Below are positions 1-8,533 of a stretch of 64,000 nucleotides of DNA, in pieces. Position numbers and translations under genes: made by a program. Under the pieces are notes generated by a model, which was given only the letters and a program-made list of their open reading frames with translations, searched no databases and was not told where the DNA came from. Where the stretch lies: NCBI RefSeq assembly GCF_000177675.1, contig NZ_ADGX01000023.1:1-64000 (forward strand), given 5' to 3'. Each line of letters opens with the position of its first letter. The stretch's first letter is position 1. Source of the DNA: Parafrankia sp. EUN1f (GTDB lineage Bacteria > Actinomycetota > Actinomycetes > Frankiales > Frankiaceae).

Positions 1-270
1 GCCGCCCGGACCGGGGTCGGTGGCGGTGCCGGGCGCGTCCGTCACCTGCGCGCCCAGATTGCGCAGTGCGGCCGCCATCAGCAGCGTGTCCCGTGAGCGG
101 AGCGGACCACGCAGCCGGGAGACCCCGTCCGCGAGGGCGGCTAGGACCAGCGCGCGGTTGGTGCCGGATTTGGAGCCGGGTACCGCGACGGTTGCTCTGA
201 CCGGCCCGGTCGCTACCGGCGCCGGCCACGGGTCGTGTTGCTCGCGCTGCTCGCGGGTGGTGGTGGTCAC
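1..270 (-). CDS. aroA: 3-phosphoshikimate 1-carboxyvinyltransferase (EPSP synthase), N-terminal part
   Basis: Only the first 90 codons lie in the window; the gene runs off the left edge. Reading from the GTG at 270, residues 31-39 are PGSKSGTNR, the phosphate-binding N-terminal signature of EPSP synthase. It is followed by a segment containing [10 protein letters not shown], typical of actinobacterial AroA. The enzyme joins shikimate-3-phosphate and PEP in aromatic amino-acid synthesis. The start was chosen because the upstream ATG in another frame stops at once, and this GTG gives the usual short lead-in before the signature. A methyltransferase gene ends 26 bp upstream in the same direction, so the two are probably co-transcribed. 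Confidence 0.9.
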   Translation of the reverse strand, partial: MTTTTREQREQHDPWPAPVATGPVRATVAVPGSKSGTNRALVLAALADGVSRLRGPLRSRDTLLMAAALRNLGAQVTDAPGTATDPGPGG

Positions 271-296
271 GGTGCCAGCATGCCGGATTCCGGCCG

Positions 297-1103
297 TCAG
301 TCAGGCCGGCGGGCCGAGGCGATCAGATGAATACCGATCGACTCCCCCTCGCGCTCGGCGGCCAGTTCGACCTCGGTACGGACCAGGGTGGGGAAGCATG
401 AGACGTCCTCGGCGACGGCCCGGCGGACCGCCTCGGCCGAGAGCACGGTGCGCGGGCGGATCCAGTCGACCTCCAGCCCGGCACTGGTCAGCAGGGCACG
501 CAGCTCCTCGGGCCAGAAGCAGCGCGTGATGCTGCCGTCCTCGGCCGGAACCAGGACGACGTCCGCGCGTGGCACGTCCGACAGCTCTGCCCACCGGTGC
601 TGCTCGGCGAGCCGGGCGAGGCCCAGCAGCAGCGAGTCGACACAGAGCAGCAGACGGCCACCTGGCCGCAGCATCTGGTAGATCTCCTCGAGGGTCGTCT
701 CCGTCGCCAGGCAGAACGACAGCGCGCGTGCCTCGGCGAGGACGGCGTCGAAGGACCCGGGCCGGAACCAGTCGAGCGAGCGCGCGTCGCCGACGACCCG
801 CTGCAGCCGGCCGGAGCCGGGCGCCGGGGCGCTCGCACCCGGTGCGTCATCAATGGTCAGGCTGCTGACCACCCGCACCACCTCGTGACCCGCGGCGGCC
901 ATCTGGCGTGCGAACCTGGCACGCGGGCCGGAGACGTCGAGGACGCGGACCGGCCCGGTGGGCAGCCATTCCCGCAGCTGGGCCGAGGCGACTTCCTCGT
1001 AGAAGGCCCAGTAGGGGTCGTCACTGTTGGCCGGGGCCTCACAGACCAGCGTGTTCGTGTTCGCCCGGGACGAGTGAGCGTCGGCTTCGGCGCCAGACAG
1101 CAT
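297..1103 (-). CDS. class I SAM-dependent methyltransferase
   Basis: This 268-residue protein has a Rossmann methyltransferase pattern. [15 protein letters not shown] segment near residues 52-65 fills the SAM-binding motif I position. An acidic residue follows the next strand, [13 protein letters not shown] comes later, and the C-terminal half contains [13 protein letters not shown], the usual post-motif. Motif I has DVSG rather than DxGxG, so the SAM loop is divergent. The ATG at 1103 is preceded by an AGGAA-like ribosome site. The substrate cannot be read from the sequence. The gene lies directly upstream of aroA in the same orientation. Methyltransferase family membership is secure; the role is not known. 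Confidence 0.8.
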   Translation of the reverse strand: MLSGAEADAHSSRANTNTLVCEAPANSDDPYWAFYEEVASAQLREWLPTGPVRVLDVSGPRARFARQMAAAGHEVVRVVSSLTIDDAPGASAPAPGSGRLQRVVGDARSLDWFRPGSFDAVLAEARALSFCLATETTLEEIYQMLRPGGRLLLCVDSLLLGLARLAEQHRWAELSDVPRADVVLVPAEDGSITRCFWPEELRALLTSAGLEVDWIRPRTVLSAEAVRRAVAEDVSCFPTLVRTEVELAAEREGESIGIHLIASARRPD

Positions 1104-1132
1104 GGACCGTTCCTACCCTTCGAGGGGCAATG

Positions 1133-1372
1133 ATGCGAGGCATGTCACACACGCAAGGTGAAATTCTGACAGATGTTCGGGCCGACCACGCAGTGTCCTT
1201 CCATAGCGGTTCGGGCAACAGGGAGACCCGCGTGCCGCTGGTGCACGTTCCGGTTCCCCTGTTCGCCGTTTCCCCGCTCGCCGCGAAGGCCCGTCCGGCG
1301 CGGGCCACGACCGGCGGGCCGGTGACTGACAGGCTGGTGGCCGACGCCAGCCCGGTGGAGCGCTCGCGGTGA
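1133..1372 (+). CDS. small hypothetical protein coupled to the downstream hydrolase
   Basis: A short open frame of about 79 codons starts at an ATG cluster (1130, 1133 or 1142) behind a GAGGGG ribosome-binding site at 1122-1127. Its TGA overlaps the GTG of the next gene as GTGA, the arrangement expected for translational coupling. The protein is basic and low in recognisable motifs; the N-terminal part reads MSHTQGEILTDVRADHA. I do not recognise a family. The evidence for coding is the ribosome site and the 4-base overlap, not homology. It could instead be an untranslated leader of the hydrolase gene. Confidence 0.4.
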   Translation: MRGMSHTQGEILTDVRADHAVSFHSGSGNRETRVPLVHVPVPLFAVSPLAAKARPARATTGGPVTDRLVADASPVERSR

Positions 1373-2079
1373 TCGGAGATCTCATCTCTGTCGACGGCGG
1401 ACGCCTGCGGCTAGTTCCCGCTCCGCTGGACGCGGGTCCGGGGTCTGCCCAGGCCAGCGCCCCGCTCGCGGGTATCGCCGCACCTCCCGGAGCGACGGTG
1501 GTGCTGCTGCACGGTGCTGGCAGCGGCACCGACACGCCGGTGCTGACCGCGCTCGCCGGCCGCCTGGCGGGGGCCGGAACACGGGTCGCCACGCTGGAGA
1601 TGCCCTACCGGGTGGCCGGTCGCCGCGCGCCGGACCGCCCGAGCCGGCTGGACGGGGTCCTCACGGCCGCGGTGGCGGCCCTGGGCTCCCCGGCGTTCCT
1701 CGGGCTCGCCGGCGCGTCGATGGGGTCCCGCGTGGCGGTCCGCTGTGCCCGCACGGTCGGGGCCCGCGCGGTGCTGGCGCTGGGCTTCCCGCTGCAGCCG
1801 CCGGGTGGGCGGCCCTCGCGCGAGCCGGAGCTGGCCGACGCCGGTGTGCCGGTGCTGGTGATCCAGGGTGAACGTGACGCCTTCGGCACCCCGGCGGCCG
1901 ACCCGTCCCGACAGGTCGAGGTGCGGATCGTGGCCGGTGCCGACCACTCGTTCCGGGTTCGGGTCCGTGACGCGAGGACGGTGGACGAGGTGGCCGACGA
2001 GGCCGCGGATCTCGGTTCGTCCTGGCTGCTCGGGCAGTTGGCCGGCGCCGCCGGCGTTGGCACCGGTGCCGAGGGCTGA
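1369..2079 (+). CDS. alpha/beta hydrolase of the dienelactone hydrolase/KANL3-Tex30 type
   Basis: The 236-residue protein shows LLHGAGSG at residues 47-54 (oxyanion region) and the nucleophile elbow GASMGS with Ser117. A late aspartate sits in QGERDAFG and the histidine in GADHSFR, giving a complete Ser-Asp-His triad. This is the small alpha/beta hydrolase family commonly found beside sigR in actinobacteria. The substrate is unknown. The GTG start overlaps the stop of the small upstream frame. The gene is followed after about 110 bp by the SigR promoter, so it is not part of the sigR transcript from that promoter. Confidence 0.8.
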   Translation: MIGDLISVDGGRLRLVPAPLDAGPGSAQASAPLAGIAAPPGATVVLLHGAGSGTDTPVLTALAGRLAGAGTRVATLEMPYRVAGRRAPDRPSRLDGVLTAAVAALGSPAFLGLAGASMGSRVAVRCARTVGARAVLALGFPLQPPGGRPSREPELADAGVPVLVIQGERDAFGTPAADPSRQVEVRIVAGADHSFRVRVRDARTVDEVADEAADLGSSWLLGQLAGAAGVGTGAEG

Positions 2080-2187
2080 GGCGGCCCCGGAAGGGCCGAA
2101 GGCCGTGGCGGACCGCAGGAGAGCGTGGCGCGCCCCGGATGTGTGCTCACGTCCACCTCTGGTACCCAGGTTCGCGTCGCTGGAACC

Positions 2188-2214
2188 GGGAATTGCGGCC
2201 GACGTTCGCTGGTT
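2188..2214 (+). promoter_or_regulatory. SigR-type promoter (GGGAAT-N18-GTT)
   Basis: GGGAAT at 2188-2193 is separated by exactly 18 bases from GTT at 2212-2214. This matches the known SigR/SigH consensus GGAAT-N18-GTT. It lies upstream of the sigR gene itself, which is the autoregulatory arrangement known from Streptomyces. Transcription would begin near 2220. That leaves the ATG at 2302 and later starts available on this transcript. Confidence 0.8.
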
Positions 2215-2463
2215 TGCCGGAGTGGAAGGGCAAGAGGCAGGCACCGGGCGAGGGGCACCGAGGTGGTGCGGCTCCCACGGTGGCCGCGTCGTGGAGGTTC
2301 GATGAGGTCCCACCACATTGTTCCGGCTGCGCCGCCGACGGAATGTCGTCCGCCGCGCCCGGGGCACGGAGGTAACGCCGCGGCGCCGCCACGCGCATGG
2401 TCCGTGGCAGGGGTATCGTCCGGCGCGGAGAGTTGGGCGGTCCGGGCAGTCGTCGGTGGGCCG

Positions 2464-3114
2464 GTGACTGGTACCGGGCACGGTGAAGGAGTGATCCTGG
2501 TCGACGAGACCGGCGACGAGACAGCCGAGGCACGCGGCGCTCGCTTTGAGCGGGATGCGCTGCCGTTCCTCGACCAGCTTTACGCGGCCGCGTTGCGGAT
2601 GACGCGCAACCCCGCGGACGCGGAGGATCTCGTCCAGGAGACCTTCGTCAAGGCGTTCGCGGCGTTTCACCAGTTCCAGGAGGGCACCAACCTCAAGGCC
2701 TGGCTGTACCGCATCCTGACGAACACCTTCATCAACACCTACCGGAAGCGCCAGCGCCAGCCGTTGCAGAGTCCGACCGAGCAGGTCGAGGACTGGCAGC
2801 TCGCCGAGGCCGAGTCACACACGTCGACCGGCCTCAAAAGCGCCGAGGCTGAGGCGCTGGAGCATCTGCCTGACAGCGACATCACCGAGGCGCTCCAGGC
2901 CCTGCCCGAGGATTTCCGGATGGCGGTCTACCTGGCCGATGTCGAAGGGTTCTCCTACAAGGAGATCGCTGAGATCATGGGCACGCCGATCGGAACGGTC
3001 ATGTCCCGGTTGCACCGTGGGCGGCGTGGTCTGCGGAAGTCGCTGGAGCAGTACGCGCAGGAGCGCGGGCTTGTTCCGGCCGGGTCCGCCGAGAACGAGG
3101 GCGGTGGGTCGTGA
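2464..3114 (+). CDS. sigR: ECF RNA polymerase sigma factor SigR (thiol-oxidative stress)
   Basis: Region 2 is clear in [20 protein letters not shown] and region 4 in [20 protein letters not shown]. The region between them also fits the SigR/SigH family. It directs transcription of thioredoxin and thiol-homeostasis genes when its anti-sigma factor RsrA, encoded next, loses zinc under disulfide stress. The GTG at 2464 (216 residues) was chosen because the GPVTGT context there resembles Streptomyces SigR as I recall it. GTG 2491 is possible but sits directly against GAAGGA. An ATG at 2302 behind GGAGG (2293-2297) is in frame and would add 54 residues, like the induced long isoform of Streptomyces. 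The stop overlaps the rsrA start as GTGA. Confidence 0.9.
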   Translation: MTGTGHGEGVILVDETGDETAEARGARFERDALPFLDQLYAAALRMTRNPADAEDLVQETFVKAFAAFHQFQEGTNLKAWLYRILTNTFINTYRKRQRQPLQSPTEQVEDWQLAEAESHTSTGLKSAEAEALEHLPDSDITEALQALPEDFRMAVYLADVEGFSYKEIAEIMGTPIGTVMSRLHRGRRGLRKSLEQYAQERGLVPAGSAENEGGGS

Positions 3115-3398
3115 GCTGTGGAGCAAGCCACAACATTGACTGCCGGAAGGTGCTCGACGCCGTTTTTCTTTACCTGGACGGCGAGTGCAACGGTTCACAG
3201 CAGAACCTCATCCGGTCGCATCTCGACGAGTGTTCGCCATGCCTGCGGGAGTTCGGCGTGGAACACGAGGTGAAAATGCTTGTCGCCCGCAAGTGCGGCG
3301 GTGAGCGGGCGCCGGATTCGCTGCGGTTGAGCGTGCTCGCGCGCCTGCGGGCGGCCCGCTCCGATACCGACGCAGCCGCCGAGTTCCAGCCGGAGTAG
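3111..3398 (+). CDS. rsrA: zinc-binding anti-sigma factor RsrA
   Basis: This 95-residue ZAS-family protein has Cys11, His37, Cys41 and Cys44 (HLDECSPC), plus Cys3 and Cys26. The first four match the zinc ligands reported for Streptomyces RsrA. The reduced zinc form binds and silences SigR; oxidation forms a disulfide, ejects zinc and frees the sigma factor. The GTG start overlaps the sigR stop by four bases, so the pair should be made in balanced amounts. With the SigR promoter upstream this forms a complete autoregulatory loop. Confidence 0.93.
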   Translation: MSCGASHNIDCRKVLDAVFLYLDGECNGSQQNLIRSHLDECSPCLREFGVEHEVKMLVARKCGGERAPDSLRLSVLARLRAARSDTDAAAEFQPE

Positions 3399-3612
3399 GG
3401 GGCAGCCGCCGGCGGGTCTGGAGCGGGGTGCCTGCGGCGGCTGCGTGTGCGGCGCCGTCCCGGGTGCGCCCGGGTGTCTCGACACCTCCGGCGACCCCCG
3501 GCGTGGAGTGGGGCGAGCAGGTGCCGGGTCGGCCGGCAGGCCGGCGGTGGCCGTGAGCGCGGAAGCGGTGCTTTTCAGGTGCGGTGCTTATCGGGCTCAC
3601 AGCCGCTGCGGT

Positions 3613-3618
3613 TAGGCT
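3613..3618 (+). promoter_or_regulatory. -10 box of leaderless epimerase gene
   Basis: TAGGCT ends 7 bases before the GTG at 3626, which places the transcription start on or next to the start codon. No Shine-Dalgarno sequence is present. The pattern fits leaderless transcription, common in actinobacteria. Confidence 0.5.
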
Positions 3619-3625
3619 TCTGTGC

Positions 3626-4594
3626 GTGCGTATCCTCGTGACCGGCGCGGCCGGTTTCATCGGTTCCACGGTCGTTGACCGGATGCTTGCCGATGGTCAT
3701 TCGGTCGTCGGGCTTGACGACCTGTCGTCCGGGCGAATGGAAAATCTCGCGCAGGCGGGGTCGGATGCCCGTTTCTCCTTCGAGAAGGGCGATATCACGG
3801 CCACCGGCCTCACCGACTTCGTCGCGCGGGTGCGGCCGGATGTCGTGGCTCATCTCGCCGCGCAGATCGACGTCCGGGTGAGTGTGGCCGATCCGCTGCG
3901 CGACGCACGCCTCAATGTGCTGGGCACGATCAACGTGCTGGAGGCGGCGCGACTGGCGGGTGCGTCGAAGGTGATCCACACGTCGTCGGGCGGGTCGATC
4001 TACGGCACCCCGGCCGTGCTGCCGGTCAGCGAGGCCGTCGCGCCGTCCCCGGAATCGCCGTACGCGGCCGGCAAGGCCGCGGGCGAGCTCTACCTCAACG
4101 TCTACCGCGCGACCTACGGCCTGGCCAGCACCGCGCTGGCGCTGGGCAACGTCTTCGGCCCGCGGCAGGATCCGCACGGCGAGGCCGGCGTGGTCGCGAT
4201 CTTCGGCACCGCGCTGCTGGAGGGCCGCCCGACCAAGATCTTCGGTGACGGCACGACCAGCCGGGACTACGTCTACGTCGCGGACGTCGCGGACGCCTTC
4301 GCCCGGTGCGTGCCGGCCGAGGCCGCCAACGGCCTCCGGCTCAACATCGGGACGGCGGTCGAGACCACGGTGCGGGACCTGCACAGCCGTGTCGCGCGTC
4401 TGGTGGGTGTGCCGGACGATCCGCAGTTCGCCGCGCCGCGGCCCGGGGAGCTCCAGCGCATCGCGCTGGATGTCGCCCTCGCCCAGCGGGCGATCGGCTG
4501 GCACCCGCAGATCAGCCTGGACGCCGGGCTCGGGCACACCATCGACTGGATCCGGGGCCGGCTCGGCAGCACGGCCACCGCCGCCGGCGTCTAG
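3626..4594 (+). CDS. NAD-dependent epimerase/dehydratase, UDP-glucose 4-epimerase-like
   Basis: The 322-residue short-chain dehydrogenase has the NAD-binding TGAAGFIGS at residues 6-14, a serine-rich strand HTSSGGS, and the catalytic Tyr146-x3-Lys150 (YAAGK). Family features such as GNVFGPRQDP and FGDGTTSRDYVYVAD, the latter typical of GalE-like enzymes, follow. It interconverts or oxidises a nucleotide sugar in the cytoplasm, probably UDP-glucose/UDP-galactose, but the exact substrate cannot be told from sequence. The GTG at 3626 is favoured over upstream codons because it opens directly with RILVTG and has a -10 box 7 bases upstream. The gene stands alone. Confidence 0.85.
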   Translation: MRILVTGAAGFIGSTVVDRMLADGHSVVGLDDLSSGRMENLAQAGSDARFSFEKGDITATGLTDFVARVRPDVVAHLAAQIDVRVSVADPLRDARLNVLGTINVLEAARLAGASKVIHTSSGGSIYGTPAVLPVSEAVAPSPESPYAAGKAAGELYLNVYRATYGLASTALALGNVFGPRQDPHGEAGVVAIFGTALLEGRPTKIFGDGTTSRDYVYVADVADAFARCVPAEAANGLRLNIGTAVETTVRDLHSRVARLVGVPDDPQFAAPRPGELQRIALDVALAQRAIGWHPQISLDAGLGHTIDWIRGRLGSTATAAGV

Positions 4595-4664
4595 CAAGCC
4601 CAGGGCCCGGGTGGCCCGGTGAGAGACGCGTCAACGCCCGCCGCCGGCCCACCCGGACCACCTG

Positions 4665-4739
4665 TCAGGTGTTCGGGCGCTTGCCGTGGTTGGCCTTGTG
4701 CTTGGCCCTGGCGCGCCGCTTGCGCTTCTTCTTCGCCAT
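4665..4739 (-). CDS. ribosomal protein bL37 (24 residues, AURKAIP1/COX24-type)
   Basis: A 24-codon frame reads MAKKKRKRRARAKHKANHGK followed by RPNT and a stop. The lysine/arginine-rich body and KANHGKRPN ending match the tiny actinobacterial large-subunit protein bL37 seen in mycobacterial ribosome structures. A strong GAGGAGGG site lies upstream of the ATG. It is too short for most gene callers. It sits between the convergent epimerase and the DUF5317 gene on its own strand. Confidence 0.85.
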   Translation of the reverse strand: MAKKKRKRRARAKHKANHGKRPNT

Positions 4740-4815
4740 GACGCCCTCCTCTCATTCCTTCGGCCACATACTGCCAGCCCGTCGGCGTACGTCGTCGTGA
4801 CGGTTCGGTCGACGA

Positions 4816-5766
4816 TCAGGGGGTGTCGACCGGGTGACGGGGGCCGTTCCCGGTGACGTGGTCCGTGGCCGTGTCGGTCCCGGCGGCCTCGACGGCCCCC
4901 GCGGCTTCGGCCGCTCCGGCGGCGCCGGCGGCCTGGGCCGCGGGCGCGCCCGCCGCGGTCACGTTGTCGGTCCAGCCGTCCTCGGCGAAGCTGTCGTCCT
5001 CGGCGAAGTCGTCGCCCTCCGGGAATCCGTCATCCCCGGCGAGGTCACCGACCGGCTCGGTGCGGACGGCGACTGCCGCCGCGAGGTCGTCGCCGGCCTC
5101 CGCGGGTCCGTCGCCGATGGTGCCCTGACCGGGGCCCGCCGCCGCGGCCCGGCCGGCCCGGCCGGCCCGCGTACCGCGCTCCGCCGAGTCCGCGTTCGCC
5201 GTTCTGCGTGGCCGGTCGAGGCCGGCGACCATCCGCGACTGCAGGGTCCGGCGTGCCCGCACCGGGCCGACGCCGCCGAACAGGCCCAGCCCCGCGGCCA
5301 TCAGGACGTCCCCGAAGCTCACCACCGCCGCGGACCCGGGCATGGGCAGCGGCAGGATGTCGCTGAGGAGGCGCAGCGAGGTCTGCGAGTCCGCCACGGT
5401 GTGGAAATGCGAGGCCGTGACCTCCTCGATGGGCACCCCCGCCCGGTCCGCGGCCCAGGCCGAGACCGGCATGTCCCCGCCGTTGGCGTTGATCACGACA
5501 GCGTTGAGGATCACGCCGGCACAGAGCAGCCCCAGCCCGGGAAGCCGGCGGTTCGTCAGGGTGAAGACCACCAGGCTGGCCGACGCGAGGATCCATGCGG
5601 GGCCGTGCAGTGGGCCTATGAGCCGGCCAACCGCCAGGACGGCCACCGCTGCGACGAACAGCGGGGGCCGGGCGACATACACGCGGCTGAGGGCGTCCAG
5701 GGTTCCGCCCCTCGCGAGACCCACGGCCAACCCGCACAGAAGGGTCAGTAGGAGGAGTACGAGCAC
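4816..5766 (-). CDS. DUF5317 family integral membrane protein
   Basis: The 316-residue protein starts with VLVLLLLTLLCGLAVGL, then about five hydrophobic segments up to roughly residue 185 (including LPGLGLLCAGVILNAVVINA). A long acidic, alanine-rich cytoplasmic-type tail follows. The conserved block around NAVVINANGGDMPV and SLRLLSDILPLP is characteristic of DUF5317 in actinobacteria. Function is unknown. The GTG at 5766 was chosen because the frame upstream is arginine/proline-rich and lacks membrane character. The tail has runs of Ala and Glu/Asp of low complexity, probably disordered. Confidence 0.7.
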   Translation of the reverse strand: MLVLLLLTLLCGLAVGLARGGTLDALSRVYVARPPLFVAAVAVLAVGRLIGPLHGPAWILASASLVVFTLTNRRLPGLGLLCAGVILNAVVINANGGDMPVSAWAADRAGVPIEEVTASHFHTVADSQTSLRLLSDILPLPMPGSAAVVSFGDVLMAAGLGLFGGVGPVRARRTLQSRMVAGLDRPRRTANADSAERGTRAGRAGRAAAAGPGQGTIGDGPAEAGDDLAAAVAVRTEPVGDLAGDDGFPEGDDFAEDDSFAEDGWTDNVTAAGAPAAQAAGAAGAAEAAGAVEAAGTDTATDHVTGNGPRHPVDTP

Positions 5767-6022
5767 ATCCGTAAGTGTGGCCGGTGGTGGCCCGGGCGCA
5801 CACCACCGCCCGCCGGTGTGACCTGTCCGCGGAGACACGGTGAGTCCCACACGCCGCTGAGCGGCGCTCGCGTCGCGACGCCCGAGCGGGTCCGCGGGTG
5901 CCCCCGGGGCGCGCCATGGCCCACTCGTGGCGCGGTGACCGAAGGGCACCAGGTCACCACTACGCTGATGTCAGCAGCGCCGCAGCGCCGCAGCGCGGTC
6001 GAGGCGAGGGAAGGGAAGCCTG
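5767..6022. other. intergenic region between divergent genes
   Basis: This 256-bp gap separates the DUF5317 gene and the biotinyl carrier. Frames through it are arginine/proline-rich shadows. Apart from the AGGGAAGGGAAG ribosome site just before 6023, I see nothing recognisable. Confidence 0.5.
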
Positions 6023-6241
6023 ATGGCTGAGGAAGTCCGTGCCGAGATGGTTGCCAATGTCTGGAAGGTCGTCGTCGGAGTCGGTGACTCCGTCGCGGCC
6101 GGTGACGCGCTGGTCATTCTCGACTCCATGAAGATGGAGATCCCGGTGATCAGCGAGGAGGGTGGCACGGTCGCGAGCATCGCCGTCAACGAGGGCGATG
6201 TCGTGCAGGACGGGGACCTGATCGCCGTCGTGGAGTCCTGA
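6023..6241 (+). CDS. small biotinyl/lipoyl carrier protein
   Basis: The 72-residue protein is essentially one biotinyl domain. The modification site is the lysine in DSMKMEIPV near residue 37, flanked by the usual beta-hammerhead segments VGDSVAAGDALVIL and VNEGDVVQDGDLIAVVE. MKM is the biotin-ligase recognition triplet. Such free-standing carriers occur in actinobacteria as partners of acyl-CoA or other carboxylases; the partner is not encoded nearby. A purine-rich ribosome site precedes the ATG. Its position next to the biotin synthesis genes is suggestive but not proof of joint function. Confidence 0.88.
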   Translation: MAEEVRAEMVANVWKVVVGVGDSVAAGDALVILDSMKMEIPVISEEGGTVASIAVNEGDVVQDGDLIAVVES

Positions 6242-6310
6242 CCCGCGAGTCCTGACCCGCTCCAGGTGCGGCGCGGCGTCCGGGGAGGGCGCGAGCGGGT
6301 GGCCCTGCCC

Positions 6311-6316
6311 TACGCT
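6311..6316 (+). promoter_or_regulatory. -10 box upstream of the BsaP-like gene
   Basis: TACGCT lies 8 bases before the ATG at 6325 with no Shine-Dalgarno sequence between. This fits a leaderless or near-leaderless transcript separate from the biotinyl carrier gene. Confidence 0.45.
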
Positions 6317-6324
6317 GGTGCCCT

Positions 6325-6513
6325 ATGGACGCCTCGTTCTGTGACCGCTGTGGCCAGCTTGCGAGCATCGGGAGCCACGAGGCCTGCGCGCGTGCCCGGG
6401 CGCTCGAACCGCCGCGGTACTGCCAGTCCTGCCGGCGCCGCCTGGTCGTCCAGGTGACCCCGCTGGGGTGGAGCGCCCGGTGCGCGGAGCACGGGACGTC
6501 CGTGTCGAACTGA
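6325..6513 (+). CDS. bsaP: BsaP-like biotin synthase auxiliary protein (Cys-rich small protein)
   Basis: The 62-residue protein has two CxxC pairs, Cys6/Cys9 and Cys33/Cys36, plus Cys21 and Cys53 and His18/His56. The core RYCQSCRRRLVVQV followed by GWSARCAEHG is, from memory, close to the small Rv1590-type proteins encoded beside mycobacterial bioB. Those were described as iron-sulfur auxiliary proteins that mycobacterial biotin synthase needs. Here the gene is convergent with bioB, with 88 bp between the stops, rather than downstream in the same operon. The family call rests on the pattern and the neighbour. A generic zinc ribbon is the alternative. Confidence 0.7.
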   Translation: MDASFCDRCGQLASIGSHEACARARALEPPRYCQSCRRRLVVQVTPLGWSARCAEHGTSVSN

Positions 6514-6523
6514 CGGGCGGGCT

Positions 6524-6585
6524 GCCCGGGCCGGCGACGCGACGCCGGCGGCGTCACGCCGCGCGCCGGGCGGCCCGGCCCGGGC
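6524..6585. terminator. nested inverted repeats between convergent bsaP-like gene and bioB
   Basis: GCCCGGGCC at 6524-6532 pairs with GGCCCGGGC at 6577-6585. Inside it GACGCC (6541-6546) pairs with GGCGTC (6550-6555). There is no T-tract. The location between two gene ends suggests a bidirectional termination or stabilising structure. Confidence 0.45.
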
Positions 6586-6601
6586 CCGTGTGTTCGGCGT
6601 G

Positions 6602-7669
6602 CTACAGGGTGGCCTGCAACGACTTGATCGGCATGCGCAGGTCGGCGAGCATCTCCAGGTCGCTGCCGGGGTCCTTGCCCAGCGTGGTCAGGTAGTTCCC
6701 GACGATCACCGCGTTGATGCCGCCGAGCATGCCCCGTACGTCGAGATCGCCCAGGGTGATCTCCCGTCCTCCCGCGTAGCGCAGGATCGTGCGCGGCAGC
6801 GCGAGCCGGAAGGCGGCGATGGTGCGCAGCGCGTCGCGGGCGTCGACCGGCGGCAGGTCTCCGAAGGGAGTGCCCGGTCGCGGGTTCAGGAAGTTCAGCG
6901 GTACCTCGTCGGGCTCCAGCATCGCCAGCTGGGCGGCGAGCTCCGCGCGCTGCTCCAGCGACTCGCCCACCCCGATGATCGCCCCGCAGCACAGCTCCAT
7001 GCCGGCGGCGCGGACGAGCTCACACGTCTCCCACCGCTCCTCCCAGCTGTGGGTCGTCACGACCTGGGGGAAGTACGAGCGCGCTGTTTCCAGGTTGTGG
7101 TTGTAGCGGTGCACGCCGAGCTCGGCGAGTTCGTCCACCTGCTCCTGGGTGAGCATGCCGAGCGAGCAGGCCACGTGGATGTCGACGGCTTCGCGGATCG
7201 CGGCCACACCTTCGCGGATCTGCGCCATCAGCCGCTCGTCGGGCCCGCGGACGGCGGCGACGATGCAGAACTCGGTGGCACCGGTCGCGGCTGTGGCCTT
7301 GGCGGCGTCGACGAGCGAGGGGATGTCCAGCCAGGCCGACCGCACCGGCGAGTCGAAGCGCCCGGACTGTGAGCAGAAGTGGCAGTCCTCGGGGCAGCCG
7401 CCGGTCTTGAGGCTGATGATGCCCTCGACCTCGACCTCGGGGCCGCACCAGCGCAGCCGGACTTCGTGGGCCAGCGCGAGCAGGTCGTTGAGGGATTCGT
7501 CCGGCAGCCGGAGGACCGCCAGCACGTCCTGCTCGGCGAGCCCTCGGCCGGCCTCGAGGACCTGTTCGCGTGCGCGGGCGAGCAGGTCGTCGGGTGCGTC
7601 GTCGGGAGCATCGACGGCCGGGGACGTTTCCACTGGCGTGGTCACAGGTGCGGTCACAGGGATCCCCAT
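6602..7669 (-). CDS. bioB: biotin synthase
   Basis: The radical-SAM cluster motif [10 protein letters not shown] gives Cys92, Cys96 and Cys99 (CxxxCxxC). Downstream come the family segments [29 protein letters not shown] and FLNPRPGTP. It inserts sulfur into dethiobiotin, the last step of biotin synthesis. Start at the ATG at 7669 (355 residues) was chosen because the sequence further upstream is proline/alanine-rich. No strong ribosome site is visible, so the start is uncertain. It is the last of bioF-bioD-bioB on this strand, about 147 bp after bioD, and may have its own promoter. A BsaP-like gene faces it. Confidence 0.93.
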   Translation of the reverse strand: MGIPVTAPVTTPVETSPAVDAPDDAPDDLLARAREQVLEAGRGLAEQDVLAVLRLPDESLNDLLALAHEVRLRWCGPEVEVEGIISLKTGGCPEDCHFCSQSGRFDSPVRSAWLDIPSLVDAAKATAATGATEFCIVAAVRGPDERLMAQIREGVAAIREAVDIHVACSLGMLTQEQVDELAELGVHRYNHNLETARSYFPQVVTTHSWEERWETCELVRAAGMELCCGAIIGVGESLEQRAELAAQLAMLEPDEVPLNFLNPRPGTPFGDLPPVDARDALRTIAAFRLALPRTILRYAGGREITLGDLDVRGMLGGINAVIVGNYLTTLGKDPGSDLEMLADLRMPIKSLQATL

Positions 7670-7816
7670 CGCAAAGTCGGGTGTGGCTGCCGGTGGGTGT
7701 GGAGGCGGAGGCTTCGGCCTGGGCCATGGTGCCCGTGCCGCCACCATTGTTCAGTCATCCGTGCTGATCGTGCCGGTGTTGTGACGTGTGTCTGCCGGTG
7801 CCGTCACGCGGTGCCG

Positions 7817-8533
7817 TCATGCGGCGTGCAGGGCCCGGAACGCGGCGGCGTCGAAGGCGCCGCCGAGCGCTGGTTCGAGCGAGGCCCGCGCCACGCTCAG
7901 GAACCGCTGCGGGTCGAGCAGGCCCGCGCCGGCCGGGACGGCTCCGGCGAGCGGGCGCGCCGCCAGCAGCTCCAGGTCGGTGATGTTGCTGCGGGCGGCC
8001 AGGTCGGGCGTCGCCGGCCAGGAGCCGATCACGACGCCGGCCAGGTCGAGGCCGCGGTGCGCCATGGCCTCCAGGGTGAGCGCGGTAGCGTTGAGACTGC
8101 CCAGCCCGGCGGTGGTCACCACGAGCACGGGCGCCTTCAGCATGCGGGCGAGGTCGGCGACGGTGGCGCCGTCCTCGTCGTAGCGGACCAGCAGGCCGCC
8201 GGCGCCCTCGACGAGGACGAGGCGGCGGTCGGCCCGCAGCGTGTGGACGGTGTCGGCCACCGTGGCGAGGTCGAGGGTGGGCCGGCCGGCCCGGCGCGCG
8301 GCGCTGACCGGCGCCAGCGGGTCGCCGTAGCGCACCAGCTCGTGGACGTCCCCGACCCCGGACAGGTCCCGGACAAGATCCACATCGCCGAGCTCGTCGG
8401 CGCGGACACCGGTCTGCGCCGGTTTGACGACGGCCACCGTGGTTCCGCGGTCCGCGGCGAGTGCCGCCAGCGCGGCCGTCACCACGGTCTTGCCCACCTC
8501 GGTCCCGGTTCCTGTGACGATTATCACACTCAT
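7817..8533 (-). CDS. bioD: dethiobiotin synthetase
   Basis: The 238-residue protein has the P-loop GTGTEVGKT at residues 8-16. It also has VKPAQTG and VEGAGGLLV, the two other signature motifs of BioD. It closes the ureido ring of 7,8-diaminopelargonate using CO2 and ATP. Its ATG overlaps the bioF stop as ATGA, so it is translationally coupled to bioF. Length is normal for the family. Confidence 0.93.
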   Translation of the reverse strand: MSVIIVTGTGTEVGKTVVTAALAALAADRGTTVAVVKPAQTGVRADELGDVDLVRDLSGVGDVHELVRYGDPLAPVSAARRAGRPTLDLATVADTVHTLRADRRLVLVEGAGGLLVRYDEDGATVADLARMLKAPVLVVTTAGLGSLNATALTLEAMAHRGLDLAGVVIGSWPATPDLAARSNITDLELLAARPLAGAVPAGAGLLDPQRFLSVARASLEPALGGAFDAAAFRALHAA

